This document shows positions 27,135-36,727 of a stretch of DNA of 64,000 bases, one piece after another. The DNA lies in contig NZ_LAQQ01000005.1 of NCBI RefSeq assembly GCF_000971985.1, forward strand, positions 248,001-312,000. The letters are read 5' to 3'. The number at the start of each line of letters is the position of its first letter. Within the stretch, counting starts at the first letter, position 1. The DNA comes from Paenibacillus dauci. GTDB taxonomy: Bacteria > Bacillota > Bacilli > Paenibacillales > Paenibacillaceae. The notes beneath the pieces were generated by a model. The model was not told the DNA's origin and searched no databases. It saw nothing but the letters and a program-made list of their open reading frames with translations. The position numbers were made by a program, and so were the translations under genes.

Positions 27135-27968
27135 TTATTTCACCGATCCATTGGTGAATCCATTGTAAATATACTTTTGCAGAATCAGGAAAATGATCAG
27201 CGTCGGGATGATTGCGATCATAATACCTGCACAGATGACTTCCCACTGCGAGCCATATGGTCCTTTGAATTTGAACAAGGCAGTGGATATAACCTGAAGC
27301 CCGGACTTGGGCATGTACAGGAACGGAATATAAAAGTCATTGTAAATATTGATCCCTTTGACAATGATAACCGTGACAATCGCCGGCTTGAGCAGCGGCA
27401 GAATAATTTTCCAGTAAATCGTAAAGTATGATGCTCCATCCAGCATTGCCGATTCATCCAGTGCCGGAGCAATCGATTCCAGAAACTGCAGGAAAATATA
27501 TACGGCGATAATATCGGTACCCAGATACAGGATAATGGCTGCCCAGTGCGTGTTGACCAGATCCAGTGCATTGACAATCTGGAACGTAGCTACCTGGGTC
27601 GTCACACTCGGAATGAGTGTCGCCAGCAGAAAGGCACCCATGATCAGCTTACTGCCTCTAAACTGAAAGCGATTGAGTACAAAAGCAATCATTGAACCAG
27701 TCAGCGTCGCCCCGACAATCGAGATCACCAGAATAAAGGTCGTATTGGCAAACCCGAGCAGCATTTTGCCATCGACAAAAGCCTTGGTGTAATTGGCAAA
27801 GTTCAGCCAGTTCTCCGGAGGCAGTAGCGGACTGGTAACTGCATACTCCTGTTTGGTTTTGAATGAAGCAAAAAATACAACCAGGATGGGCAGCAGGGCA
27901 ATGATCGCGCCAATAATCAGCGTGGCGTATTTGAATGTGGACATTGCCGAATATTTGAGTCTATACAC
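27135..27968 (-). CDS. Carbohydrate ABC transporter permease, MalG type
   Basis: This 277-aa inner-membrane permease of the CUT1 family has six predicted helices and the EAA loop (ESAMLDGASYFTIYWKIILP), where the shared ATPase docks. The N-terminal helix (residues 10-32) and the DGKMLLGFANTTFILVIS segment are typical. It is four bases downstream of the MalF-type gene. No ATPase gene is in the operon, as is usual for CUT1 systems that share MsmX. Likely cargo is manno-oligosaccharide. Confidence 0.93.
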   Translation of the reverse strand: MYRLKYSAMSTFKYATLIIGAIIALLPILVVFFASFKTKQEYAVTSPLLPPENWLNFANYTKAFVDGKMLLGFANTTFILVISIVGATLTGSMIAFVLNRFQFRGSKLIMGAFLLATLIPSVTTQVATFQIVNALDLVNTHWAAIILYLGTDIIAVYIFLQFLESIAPALDESAMLDGASYFTIYWKIILPLLKPAIVTVIIVKGINIYNDFYIPFLYMPKSGLQVISTALFKFKGPYGSQWEVICAGIMIAIIPTLIIFLILQKYIYNGFTNGSVK

Positions 27969-27971
27969 AGC

Positions 27972-28853
27972 TTACTTCTCCTCCTTCACCAGCATGCGCT
28001 GTGCAGCGGTAACGATCACAACAATAAACAGCAGGATTACCGCCATGGCCGATGCTAATCCCAGCTTGCTGTATTTAAAGGCCAAATCGATTGTCTGAAT
28101 AACAAATGTCTCACTACCGTTCGAGCCGCCTACCATAATATAAGGAATATCAAAAGCACTGATAGCTCCGCTTACAGCAAGAATAATATTCAGCTGCACA
28201 ATCTTGCCGATACTCGGCAAAATAATATGGCGGAATTGATGCCAGCGATTGGCACCGTCAATATCGGCCGCTTCGTACACATCGCGGTCAATCGACGAGA
28301 TTGCACCGAGGAAAATAATAAAGTTGAAGCCCATATACCGCCATACGGAAGCACCGGCGAGCGAGTAGTTGATAATATTCGGATTGCCCAGCCACAGCTG
28401 TATGTAATGACCGAGTCCAAGTGCATTTAGCAAGGTATCCAGTGTGCCATCCGGACGGAAGAAAAATAGAAAAATAAAGCCGATCGCTACCCCGTTCAGC
28501 ATATAAGGGAAAAACAGCACCCCTTTAAAAAAGTTTTTGAACCGGGTACTGAAACTGAGAATAGTCGCAAAATAAAGCGCCAGTCCCATCTGTACAAACG
28601 TGGCAAAAAAGTAATACAAGCTGACTTTGAACACGGTAAAATACTCGGGTTCGCTAAAAATACGTTTATAATTCTGAAAACCCACATAATCCATATGCTT
28701 ACTGTAGCCATTCCAGTCGGTAAAGCTGTATTTGAACATATTGAACACAGGCAGATAGGAAAATGTAATCAGTAGAATCATCGGAATTGCCGAAAAAGCG
28801 GCGATAATGATTTTCCGTTGGGTTGAATAGTTGTAATTGGAAAGTTTGAACAT
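27972..28853 (-). CDS. Carbohydrate ABC transporter permease, MalF type
   Basis: This 293-aa permease has six predicted helices and the EAA loop (EAADIDGANRWHQFRHIILP). It pairs with the MalG-type protein to make the channel of a CUT1 importer. The start lies 102 bases after the binding-protein stop, with a hairpin between. No further distinguishing sequence was seen. Confidence 0.92.
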   Translation of the reverse strand: MFKLSNYNYSTQRKIIIAAFSAIPMILLITFSYLPVFNMFKYSFTDWNGYSKHMDYVGFQNYKRIFSEPEYFTVFKVSLYYFFATFVQMGLALYFATILSFSTRFKNFFKGVLFFPYMLNGVAIGFIFLFFFRPDGTLDTLLNALGLGHYIQLWLGNPNIINYSLAGASVWRYMGFNFIIFLGAISSIDRDVYEAADIDGANRWHQFRHIILPSIGKIVQLNIILAVSGAISAFDIPYIMVGGSNGSETFVIQTIDLAFKYSKLGLASAMAVILLFIVVIVTAAQRMLVKEEK

Positions 28854-28909
28854 CCTTTACCTCCAGCTTCGCTCAGATACCAAAACCATGCCGTCTTCCT
28901 GCAGCGGTT

Positions 28910-28942
28910 CGGGAAGAGAACAGAGCCCTCTCTGTCCTCCCG
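28910..28942 (-). promoter_or_regulatory. Intercistronic hairpin after the binding-protein gene
   Basis: CGGGAAGAGAACAGAG and CTCTGTCCTCCCG form a bulged stem between the binding-protein and permease genes. Such hairpins commonly raise the stability of the upstream mRNA so that more binding protein than permease is made. Confidence 0.5.
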
Positions 28943-28955
28943 TCCGCATCACAGA

Positions 28956-30257
28956 TTACTTCTCAGCGACGGCTGCTCTCGCTTTGATCCATGCGTCATT
29001 CAATTGTTTCATAATGTCATCGTATGACTCATTTTTGTTGCCAATCGCTGCTTCGATAATCCGCTTTTTGAAATCAGGCTGCCACAGTCCGATTTCGGCT
29101 TCTTTATCGATTTTGTCCACTAATCCTTCCTGACCCGCTTTGCCTGGAGTCAGTGTCTCAAAGCTTACGCCCTCTTTCTCATATTCTTTGAGAACAGCTG
29201 GCAGTTCGGAGCCTTTGACTGGACTGATACTTCCGGCTTGCTCTACAGAATAATTCGATTTATTGATAAACCAGTCCACCCATGCTTTGGCAGCCGGTTT
29301 GTTCTCACTGTTCACATTGATGCCGATATTATAGTCTGCCGCCAGCGGTACAACGACTTTGGCAGCATTGGTCGGGAATGGCATGAAGCCAATATCGTCA
29401 GGATTGGAAGCTACGCCCTTGATCTGGTCAATAGCCCATGAACCCAGCACCATCGTACCGATTTTGCCATTAGCCAAATCGGCTTTGGAACTTTCCCAGT
29501 CGGTTGTTGTCGGGTCTTTCTCTATAAGTCCGGCTTTGGCTGCATCATACAGTACTTTGTACAATTCGTAATGCGGCTGTCCCGCTACAAAGTTATCGTC
29601 CGAGTTGGGCTGTGCAATATTCACATAATCCGGATCGCCGGCTACCGTTGGAAGATCCGCTTCCCACTGGGTGAGCGGCCAACCGGCAGCATAGTTGGTA
29701 TACAGCGGAACTGCTTGTGTCTTGTCCTTGATCTGTTGTAGCGCCTGTTGGAATTGTTCTGTTGTTTGCGGAACTTTATTGATGCCCGCCTGTTTGAATA
29801 CCTGTTTGTTATAGATAATTCCCGAATAGGTGATCGCTACAGGGATACCGTAAATGTTATTGTCCACCATACGTTCTTCAATCCCGGTGTATTTTTGCTT
29901 CAGTTCATCATAAGAACCGAGAGGTTCGAAGAAATCAGGGATATCCTTGATAGGAATACTGGTTGGAATGAGCAGTACATCTCCATAATCTTCTGTACTC
30001 ATTCGTACTTTGATCTGTCCTTCATAGTCGGATAAGGCTTCGAAATTTACTTTAACGTCAGGATAAATCTTGTTGAATTCTTTGGCATAATCTTGGAATA
30101 CCGTATCCACAATATCTGTACGCTGCGTAATCACGGTAATATCGCCTTCAATTTTATTTGGGTCGCTATTGTCCGAGCTGCCTTTGGAACAGCCTCCCAA
30201 CAGTGAAACTACCAGCAATGACGCTACGAAGCTGGAAAACCATCTACGCTTCTTCAT
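28956..30257 (-). CDS. Extracellular sugar-binding lipoprotein of a CUT1 ABC importer
   Basis: This 433-aa lipoprotein has a signal peptide with lipobox LLGGC at Cys23 and a Ser/Asp-rich linker. The remainder is a family 1 solute-binding fold (EGDITVITQRTDIVDTVFQD, then YNKQVFKQAGINKVPQT and IGTMVLGSWAIDQIKG). It captures oligosaccharide outside the cell for the permeases downstream. It is the first gene of the six-gene minus-strand operon and faces the 2-epimerase gene across the operator region 30258-30477. Confidence 0.92.
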   Translation of the reverse strand: MKKRRWFSSFVASLLVVSLLGGCSKGSSDNSDPNKIEGDITVITQRTDIVDTVFQDYAKEFNKIYPDVKVNFEALSDYEGQIKVRMSTEDYGDVLLIPTSIPIKDIPDFFEPLGSYDELKQKYTGIEERMVDNNIYGIPVAITYSGIIYNKQVFKQAGINKVPQTTEQFQQALQQIKDKTQAVPLYTNYAAGWPLTQWEADLPTVAGDPDYVNIAQPNSDDNFVAGQPHYELYKVLYDAAKAGLIEKDPTTTDWESSKADLANGKIGTMVLGSWAIDQIKGVASNPDDIGFMPFPTNAAKVVVPLAADYNIGINVNSENKPAAKAWVDWFINKSNYSVEQAGSISPVKGSELPAVLKEYEKEGVSFETLTPGKAGQEGLVDKIDKEAEIGLWQPDFKKRIIEAAIGNKNESYDDIMKQLNDAWIKARAAVAEK

Positions 30258-30290
30258 TCCAATCCCCTTCCTTTATTCCGTAACTTTATT

Positions 30291-30310
30291 TAACCTTATC
30301 GATTAGGTTA
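30291..30310. promoter_or_regulatory. LacI-type operator 1
   Basis: TAACCTTATCGATTAGGTTA is a near-palindrome centred on ATCGAT and lies 34 bases upstream of the binding-protein gene. It matches the second site at 30439 in the core, so both are probably bound by the LacI-family regulator at 32958. Confidence 0.7.
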
Positions 30311-30326
30311 CATACGCATTCTATAT

Positions 30327-30340
30327 TGTGAGCGCTTTCT
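30327..30340. promoter_or_regulatory. CcpA cre site
   Basis: TGTGAGCGCTTTCT fits the cre consensus closely, with the central CG and flanking T/A positions. It lies between the divergent promoters of the mannan operons, so glucose repression is expected. Confidence 0.68.
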
Positions 30341-30438
30341 AGTCAATCGTTATTTTGATCTCTCTTTCTAAATAACTAGCTTTCACTTCTATATTTTTCA
30401 ATTGACATTTGCTTTTGTTAGTCATTATAGTGTTCACA

Positions 30439-30458
30439 TAAGGTTATCGATAAAGTTA
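30439..30458. promoter_or_regulatory. LacI-type operator 2
   Basis: TAAGGTTATCGATAAAGTTA shares the TTATCGAT core with operator 1 and is 20 bases upstream of the epimerase start. Two operators in one intergenic region could support looping and joint control of both operons. Confidence 0.7.
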
Positions 30459-30477
30459 TAATTGGGATGGTGCCGAT

Positions 30478-31647
30478 GTGAAAATATTACAAAAAGAGAT
30501 TCGTCAGGAATGGCTGGAACATATCCTGCCTTTCTGGATGAATCTCAAGGATGAACAGTATGGAGGTTATTACGGCGAGGTTGGCTATGATCTGAATGTC
30601 TCTACCGATCAACCCAAAGGTGGAATTGCTGCAGCACGGCTTCTCTGGTCTTTTGCTGCTGCTTACCGGATCACCGGAGAATCACAATATGCCGAACATG
30701 CGAGACATGCGTACCAGTTTCTGTGTGGTCCATTGTACGACCATGAACATGAGGGAATTTACTGGGCGGTTGATTACCAGGGTAATCCGCTGGATACACG
30801 CAAGCATGTCTACAATCAGGCTTTTGCTATTTATGCATGCAGTGAATATTACCGGGCAACCGATGACGAAGATGCACTTCAACTGTGTATCCGTCTATTC
30901 CAATGGTTGGAACACACCGGTTACAATCGCCTAATCGGCGCATATCGCGAGGAATTTGACCGTTTCTGGCAAGAACAGCCCAATGAAATGCTGAGCGAAA
31001 ATGGCGTAATCGCTGATATTACGATGAATACGCATATCCACGTATTGGAAGCCTATACGAATCTGTACCGGATATGGCCGGATGAGCAGGTACGCCAGTC
31101 ATTGGATAATCTGCTGCTGATTCTGCATGACCGTATGTATGATCCACAACAGCGCAGACTGAATGTGTTTTTTGATAACCAGTGGAACTCCCTGCTCAAT
31201 CTCACTTCATTTGGGCATGATATCGAGGCCAGCTGGCTCATCGATGATGCCTTGCAGGTGATCGGGAATACCGATCCCGTCTATCAAAAGATGGTTACCG
31301 ATATGGCCTACCGTGTTGCCGAAGTAGCTATCCAGCCGGATGGTTCACTGATGAATGAACAGGAAGACGATCATATCGACACTTCCCGGATCTGGTGGGT
31401 ACAAGCCGAGGCTATTGTTGGATTTTATAATGCATACCAGCGTACCGGTGATGAAACATTTCTTCAGTTGGTCGATAGATTGTGGGCCTATATCAAAGAT
31501 CATATTATCGATCCGCGTCCAGGCGGGGAATGGTTCTGGTCTGCTGGCGATCAGGGAGAACCGGGACAGCGTGAAGTAGCCGGTATGTGGAAATGTCCGT
31601 ATCATAACAGCCGTTTTTGTATCGAAATTACCGAGAGGATGAATTAA
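30478..31647 (+). CDS. Cellobiose/mannobiose 2-epimerase (AGE family)
   Basis: This 389-aa (alpha/alpha)6-barrel enzyme converts the reducing-end mannose of mannobiose to glucose (or glucose to mannose in cellobiose). Residues typical of the family include PKGGIAAARLLWSFAAAYR, RKHVYNQAFAIYACSEYYRA with the active-site His, NTHIHVLEAYTNLYRIW with another His, FGHDIEASWLIDDA, and the last His in MWKCPYHNSRFCIEI. Beside a GH130 gene, this is the first step of the mannobiose to mannosyl-glucose to mannose-1-phosphate route. The start is GTG with a weak ribosome site. Confidence 0.9.
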   Translation: MKILQKEIRQEWLEHILPFWMNLKDEQYGGYYGEVGYDLNVSTDQPKGGIAAARLLWSFAAAYRITGESQYAEHARHAYQFLCGPLYDHEHEGIYWAVDYQGNPLDTRKHVYNQAFAIYACSEYYRATDDEDALQLCIRLFQWLEHTGYNRLIGAYREEFDRFWQEQPNEMLSENGVIADITMNTHIHVLEAYTNLYRIWPDEQVRQSLDNLLLILHDRMYDPQQRRLNVFFDNQWNSLLNLTSFGHDIEASWLIDDALQVIGNTDPVYQKMVTDMAYRVAEVAIQPDGSLMNEQEDDHIDTSRIWWVQAEAIVGFYNAYQRTGDETFLQLVDRLWAYIKDHIIDPRPGGEWFWSAGDQGEPGQREVAGMWKCPYHNSRFCIEITERMN

Positions 31648-31650
31648 ACG

Positions 31651-32829
31651 ATGATCCATGAACAATATGCAGCACTCGCAGCCGAACAGGAACAATTACT
31701 GAACCGACGCAACGAGAAAAATACAGCCTTCTATAACGGGATCTATGACCGTTATCTCTATCCTGTACTCACCCGTCATCATGTGCCGGTACACTGGCGA
31801 TTTGATCTGGATGCACAGCGCAATCCGCATTTTATGGAACGTCTGGGCATCAATGCCGCACTGAATCCGGGAGCGATCTATCATGAAGGCAAATATATTC
31901 TGGTCGTCCGTACAGAAGGTCTGGATCGCAAATCCTTTTTCGCCCTGGCCGAAAGCGATAACGGTATAGACGGGTTCCGGTTTACAGGCAAGCCGCTGAC
32001 CTGGGACGATATAGATCCTGCCGAGACGAATATGTATGATATGCGTCTGGTCAAGCATGAAGACGGCTGGATCTATGGCATCTACTGCTCGGAGCAAAAA
32101 GATCCGGATGCACCTGCCAATGATACATCCAGTGCAGTGGCGCAGGCAGGACTCGTTCGTACTCGTGATCTTAAGTCCTGGGAACGTCTGCCCAATATTC
32201 GCACCTCTTCTCCGCAGCAGCGCAATGTGGTTCTGCATCCGGAATTTGTAAATGGTAAATATGGATTCTATACACGACCACAGGACGGCTTTATTTCTAC
32301 CGGTTCCGGTGGCGGCATCGCTTTTGGATTATGTGATGATATTCTGAATCCGGTGATTGATATCGAGACTGTTATGGATGAGCGCCGCTACCACACCGTC
32401 TATGAAGCCAAAAATGGTCAGGGGCCTGCGCCGATCAAGACCGACCGTGGCTGGTTGCATATTGCTCATGGCGTCCGCAACACAGCAGCTGGTCTACGAT
32501 ATGTACTGTATGTGTTTGTCACCAGCCTGGAAGACCCTTCCGTTGTGATTGCCAAGCCGGGTGGCCTGTTTATCGCCCCTTATGACGATGAACGTGTGGG
32601 TGATGTATCCAATGTTATTTTCTGCAACGGTGCCGTCGTTAATGAGCAGGGTGAAGTGTACATTTATTATGCTTCCAGTGATACACGTATCCATGTAGCG
32701 GTTACTACCCTGGAAAAGCTCACCGATTATGCATTCAATACACCTGCAGATCCGCTTCGTTCTCTGGATTGTGCACTTCAGCGTTCTACGTTGATCGAAG
32801 AGAATGAGCGCCTGCTGGCATCCCTTTAA
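31651..32829 (+). CDS. GH130 4-O-beta-D-mannosyl-D-glucose phosphorylase
   Basis: This 392-aa GH130 protein has the length and N-terminal extension of the mannosylglucose phosphorylase subgroup (GH130_1). It cuts Man-beta-1,4-Glc with phosphate to give mannose-1-phosphate and glucose. Landmarks: [19 protein letters not shown], Asp general acid in [39 protein letters not shown], and [17 protein letters not shown]. It begins three bases after the epimerase stop, so the two are co-translated and act in sequence. Confidence 0.9.
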   Translation: MIHEQYAALAAEQEQLLNRRNEKNTAFYNGIYDRYLYPVLTRHHVPVHWRFDLDAQRNPHFMERLGINAALNPGAIYHEGKYILVVRTEGLDRKSFFALAESDNGIDGFRFTGKPLTWDDIDPAETNMYDMRLVKHEDGWIYGIYCSEQKDPDAPANDTSSAVAQAGLVRTRDLKSWERLPNIRTSSPQQRNVVLHPEFVNGKYGFYTRPQDGFISTGSGGGIAFGLCDDILNPVIDIETVMDERRYHTVYEAKNGQGPAPIKTDRGWLHIAHGVRNTAAGLRYVLYVFVTSLEDPSVVIAKPGGLFIAPYDDERVGDVSNVIFCNGAVVNEQGEVYIYYASSDTRIHVAVTTLEKLTDYAFNTPADPLRSLDCALQRSTLIEENERLLASL

Positions 32830-32957
32830 CTTATGCGGCTTTTCATTTCCGGCCCTCGATTTCTTTATTACTCTACAGTAAAACTGTATACTGTGTTTAC
32901 AATAACGACTTTTGTCGGAACAAACAGTATTCATTTACAAGAGAGGCCGGGAGAGAA

Positions 32958-33968
32958 ATGATGAATAAAAATATTACGATGCGTGACATTGCACTCAAAA
33001 TGGGTGTCAGCAGTGTTACCGTCTCCAAAGCGCTTAATGATAAAGACGGTGTCAGCGATGAACTCAAGGAAAAGATCAAGCTGGCCGCCTGGGAGATGGG
33101 CTATCGCATGAATACGGTAGCCAAATCGATGCGTGAAGGACTTACTTATAATCTGGGTGTTATTATTCCCGAACGATTTACCGGCACCTCTCAGACCTTT
33201 TACCTGCGCCTGTACCAGGAGATTGCGGTCGCGCTTCAGCAGCATAATTATTATGGTATTCTGCATATTCTGAGTCGTGAAGATGAGGAGCAGCTGAATC
33301 TGCCGCGCATCTATCATGAGCAAAAAGTCGATGGCTTTATATTGCTCGGACAGGTCAGCAAAGAATATATCGAGGTGATCGAGCAGATCGAGCAGCCCAA
33401 AATGTTTCTCGACTTTTATGATGAGCATGCCGAGATTGACTCCATTATTACGGATAACTTTTACGGTGCATATGAGCTGACCAACTATCTGATCCGCCAG
33501 GGACACCGTGATATCGCCTATGTTGGCAATCTGTATTCGACCAGCAGTATTCAGGACCGGTTCCTCGGCTATTACAAATCGCTGCTCGAACATCATCTGC
33601 CTCTGCGCCAGGAATGGATACTGAGTGACCGCGATGAACAAGGTACATTCGTCGATCTGGAACTTCCTTCTCCCCTGCCTACGGCTTTTGTATGCAATTG
33701 TGATCAGGTTGCGCATCTGCTTCTGCAGCAGCTTCGCACCGAAGGATACCAGGTACCGCAGGATTGTTCGATCGTCGGCTTTGATAATGATATCTATGCC
33801 ACACTGTCAGAGCCGCATCTGACAACGATTGAAGTCAATATCAACAAAATGGCCTATACGGCTGTCGATTCCATTCTCAAAAAGATACGTGACCCGCATA
33901 CAAACTTTGGAAGAGTACTTGTACCGGGCAATATCATATATCGGGATTCCGTAAAGGATATGACGTAA
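32958..33968 (+). CDS. LacI-family transcriptional regulator
   Basis: This 336-aa regulator has a LacI HTH at the N terminus (MRDIALKMGVSSVTVSKALN) with a hinge helix, then a periplasmic-binding-like sensor domain (FILLGQVSKEYIEVIEQIEQ, GHRDIAYVGNLYS, GFDNDIYATLSEPHLTTIEV). It probably represses the divergent mannan operons through the operators at 30291 and 30439 and responds to a manno-oligosaccharide or sugar phosphate. ATG at 32958 follows GGGAGAGA; a second ATG follows at once. A short promoter-bearing gap separates it from the GH130 gene. Confidence 0.92.
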   Translation: MMNKNITMRDIALKMGVSSVTVSKALNDKDGVSDELKEKIKLAAWEMGYRMNTVAKSMREGLTYNLGVIIPERFTGTSQTFYLRLYQEIAVALQQHNYYGILHILSREDEEQLNLPRIYHEQKVDGFILLGQVSKEYIEVIEQIEQPKMFLDFYDEHAEIDSIITDNFYGAYELTNYLIRQGHRDIAYVGNLYSTSSIQDRFLGYYKSLLEHHLPLRQEWILSDRDEQGTFVDLELPSPLPTAFVCNCDQVAHLLLQQLRTEGYQVPQDCSIVGFDNDIYATLSEPHLTTIEVNINKMAYTAVDSILKKIRDPHTNFGRVLVPGNIIYRDSVKDMT

Positions 33969-34155
33969 AGAATCACTATGTACGTTGATCCCATTTGTAA
34001 TTTCTTTATTACATTCTGTCGTGCTGGATTCGGCAGACCATGCGCCAATGATCATCTGTACAATTTTAGCCCATGCGGTTCCGGCTGGCTCCAGCCTGTT
34101 CAAGCAATTGCGCCGGAATCGCTGGTTAAAATAAAAAAAATCTGGAGGTTGTTGT

Positions 34156-35139
34156 ATGAAAAAGCTGTTGTGCAAAGGGTTACTGTCTGCGCTTGTCATG
34201 ATTCTGGCTATCTATGGAATGAACAGTTTTGCACCGAAAGCGTCAGCTGCAACAGGATTTTATGTAAGCGGTACCAAATTGTACGATTCCACCGGTAAGC
34301 CTTTTGCCATGCGAGGTATTAACCATGCACATACCTGGTACAAAAATGATTTAAACACGGCGATTCCTGCTATCGCACGTACTGGAGCCAACACGGTTCG
34401 CATCGTCCTGTCCAATGGGATGCAGTACACCAAAGATGATGTGAATTCGGTTAAAAATATTATTTCCCTCGTCAACCAGAATAAAATGGTTGCTGTACTT
34501 GAAGTCCATGATGCTACAGGCAAAGACGACTATAACTCGCTGGATGCTGCCGTGAATTACTGGATCAGTATCAAGGATGCCCTGATCGGCAAAGAAGACC
34601 GGGTGATCGTCAATATTGCCAATGAATGGTATGGCACATGGAATGGTAGTGCCTGGGCAGACGGTTACAAGCAGGCAATTCCCAAGCTCAGAAATGCAGG
34701 CATCAAAAACACCTTGATCGTCGATGCAGCCGGCTGGGGACAATACCCACAATCGATCGTCGATTATGGACAAAGTGTATTCGCCGCCGATTCACAGCGA
34801 AATACAGTATTCTCGATTCATATGTACGAGTATGCAGGCAAGGATGCCGCTACTGTCAAAGCCAATATTGATGGTGTATTGAACAAGGGACTTCCAGTAA
34901 TCATCGGTGAATTTGGAGGTTATCATACGAATGGTGATGTAGATGAATACGCCATTATGAGATATGGACAGGAAAAAGGCATTGGCTGGCTCGCCTGGTC
35001 CTGGTATGGCAACAGTACCAACCTGAATTATCTGGATCTGGCAACCGGTCCAAATGGCAGCCTGACCAGCTTTGGTAACACAGTAGTCAATGATCCAAGT
35101 GGAATCAAGGCGACTTCCCAAAAAGCCGGTATCTTCTAA
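34156..35139 (+). CDS. Secreted GH5 beta-mannanase (GH5_8-like)
   Basis: This 327-aa enzyme is exported by a signal peptide (residues 1-31, cleavage after KASA). It then begins ATGFYVSGTKLYDSTGKPFA, the usual start of Paenibacillus/Bacillus GH5_8 mannanases. The acid/base Glu lies in VNIANEWYG and the nucleophile Glu in VIIGEFGGYH; LAWSWYGNS forms the aromatic floor. There is no carbohydrate-binding module. It breaks mannan outside the cell and so feeds the importer and phosphorylases. The start follows GGAGGTTG, 187 bases after the lacI-type gene, in the same direction. Confidence 0.95.
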   Translation: MKKLLCKGLLSALVMILAIYGMNSFAPKASAATGFYVSGTKLYDSTGKPFAMRGINHAHTWYKNDLNTAIPAIARTGANTVRIVLSNGMQYTKDDVNSVKNIISLVNQNKMVAVLEVHDATGKDDYNSLDAAVNYWISIKDALIGKEDRVIVNIANEWYGTWNGSAWADGYKQAIPKLRNAGIKNTLIVDAAGWGQYPQSIVDYGQSVFAADSQRNTVFSIHMYEYAGKDAATVKANIDGVLNKGLPVIIGEFGGYHTNGDVDEYAIMRYGQEKGIGWLAWSWYGNSTNLNYLDLATGPNGSLTSFGNTVVNDPSGIKATSQKAGIF

Positions 35140-35175
35140 ACCGTCCTTTCTTCTATACGGCTATCTGTAACTGCG

Positions 35176-35214
35176 AAAATCCCCTGTGCCATGAAATACG
35201 CGCAGGGGATTTTT
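35176..35214 (+). terminator. Terminator of the mannanase gene
   Basis: AAAATCCCCTG (35176-35186) pairs with CAGGGGATTTTT (35203-35214). T and A tracts flank both sides, so it may also end the DeoR gene transcript on the other strand. Confidence 0.85.
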
Positions 35215-35252
35215 ATATCAACGAATCATTTCAACCATCATTCGCTGATCGG

Positions 35253-36041
35253 TTAGCCTGTACCGGATCGTTCTTCTGCCAGCCGTATCTGGATAGAAGA
35301 GGTTGTCTGCAGATGGTTGATTTCCTCCGGTGACGCTTGTTCATCGGTAATGAGCAGATCTATCCGGTGAAGAGAAGCAACACGTGTAAAGCAATCTTTA
35401 CCCATACCCGTATGTTCTATCAGACAAATCGTTTGACGGGATTGCTCCATAACCGCCCGCTGAAAAACGGCCTCTTCCGGACGAGACGTACTCAGTCCAT
35501 TAACAGATACACCCTCAACAACAGCAAAATTAAGATCTGGCGAGAACTGCCTCATCCATTCAACAGCCAGCGTATCTGTCATCATGCCGGATGCAGTCAT
35601 TTGTCCTCCTAATAGATAAGTACTGATCCAGTTTATTTGCTGTAGTCCCTCTGCTATATACAGCGAGTTGGTTACTACAGTAAACGGCAACTGGAACGGA
35701 AGATATAATAGCATGAGCTTGTGCAGAGAAGAGCCGCCCAGAAACACGGTCTGACCTTCCTGGATGCAAGATGCGGCAAGCCGTGCAATAGCATGTTGGC
35801 GGCTGCTCTCATCATTATGTATCCGCTGAAGCTGAACCGACTGGGAAATGGTACGCATATGAGACAGCGGAATGGCTCCTCCATGTGTACGTTTAAGTAG
35901 ATGTTCCTCTTCCATCGCAGTCAAATCGCGTCGTATGGAATCAATCGAAACACCGAATATTTCTGCAAGATCCTTGGCAAGCACTCTGCCGTCGCGTCGC
36001 AGCAGCTCCAGGATCTGATTGCGTCTTTCCAGAGAGAACAT
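35253..36041 (-). CDS. DeoR-family transcriptional regulator
   Basis: This 262-aa protein has the DeoR HTH (RRNQILELLRRDGRVLAKDL, then FGVSIDSIRRDLTAMEEEHLL) and the typical wing LKRTHGGAIPL. The sensor domain carries GQTVFLGGSSLHKLMLLYL and VTNSLYIAEGL. The family usually senses a phosphorylated sugar. It stands alone, and its target is not evident; it is probably separate from the mannan locus. ATG at 36041 follows AAGGAGGAA. Confidence 0.9.
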   Translation of the reverse strand: MFSLERRNQILELLRRDGRVLAKDLAEIFGVSIDSIRRDLTAMEEEHLLKRTHGGAIPLSHMRTISQSVQLQRIHNDESSRQHAIARLAASCIQEGQTVFLGGSSLHKLMLLYLPFQLPFTVVTNSLYIAEGLQQINWISTYLLGGQMTASGMMTDTLAVEWMRQFSPDLNFAVVEGVSVNGLSTSRPEEAVFQRAVMEQSRQTICLIEHTGMGKDCFTRVASLHRIDLLITDEQASPEEINHLQTTSSIQIRLAEERSGTG

Positions 36042-36212
36042 GGTCTTCCTCCTTGATTATCTTTGCAGGTCGTGATTAGCATTATCTGCTGATCCTATGC
36101 CAAGTTCACTGATTTTTAACAGAATATTGCAGGATAAGTGTTTGTTACCTGGACCGATAACGAGATATAATAGACCATAGTACATATTTACCTACCCGTC
36201 AGGAGGCCAATA

Positions 36213-36710
36213 ATGAATATTGAAATTCTGGATGCCCGTCATGCCGAAGCTTATCGACAGCTGCGGTTAGAGGCACTGGAGCAGTACCCTGAAGCATTTG
36301 CTTCCAGTTATGAGGAAGAAAAAGATTTTCCATTGGAGCGATTTCATAGACGGCTCACTGGTACAGACTCCACGACACTCGGAGCATGGCATGAATCCGA
36401 ATTGATTGGTTCGGTAACCCTTGTCTACGAACGCAAGCCCAAGCTGCAGCATCGTGCCAATATCATGGCTATGTATGTAAAACCGTCCCACCGGGGCTCA
36501 GGAATTGGCAAGGAGCTCATGCAGCAGGCAATCCGAACAGCACGCAGTGCAGGAACTATCGAGCAGATTTACCTGTCGGTTATGGCACATAATGAGCCCG
36601 CCAAACGGCTGTATCAGGCACTCGGATTTGAAGCTTATGGCAAGGACTGGCGTGCCCTCAAAATCGGCCAGACGTATTACGATGAAGAACTGATGGCACT
36701 CTTCCTCTAA
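36213..36710 (+). CDS. GNAT-family N-acetyltransferase
   Basis: This 165-aa enzyme has the acetyl-CoA pyrophosphate loop V-K-P-S-HRGSGIGKELMQQAI and the following NEPAKRLYQALGFEAYG strand-helix that ends the GNAT fold. LGAWHESELIGSVTLVYE forms the central strands. The substrate cannot be told. The start follows CAGGAGG. Confidence 0.9.
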   Translation: MNIEILDARHAEAYRQLRLEALEQYPEAFASSYEEEKDFPLERFHRRLTGTDSTTLGAWHESELIGSVTLVYERKPKLQHRANIMAMYVKPSHRGSGIGKELMQQAIRTARSAGTIEQIYLSVMAHNEPAKRLYQALGFEAYGKDWRALKIGQTYYDEELMALFL

Positions 36711-36727
36711 GTATCGTCCTCTTCTGC

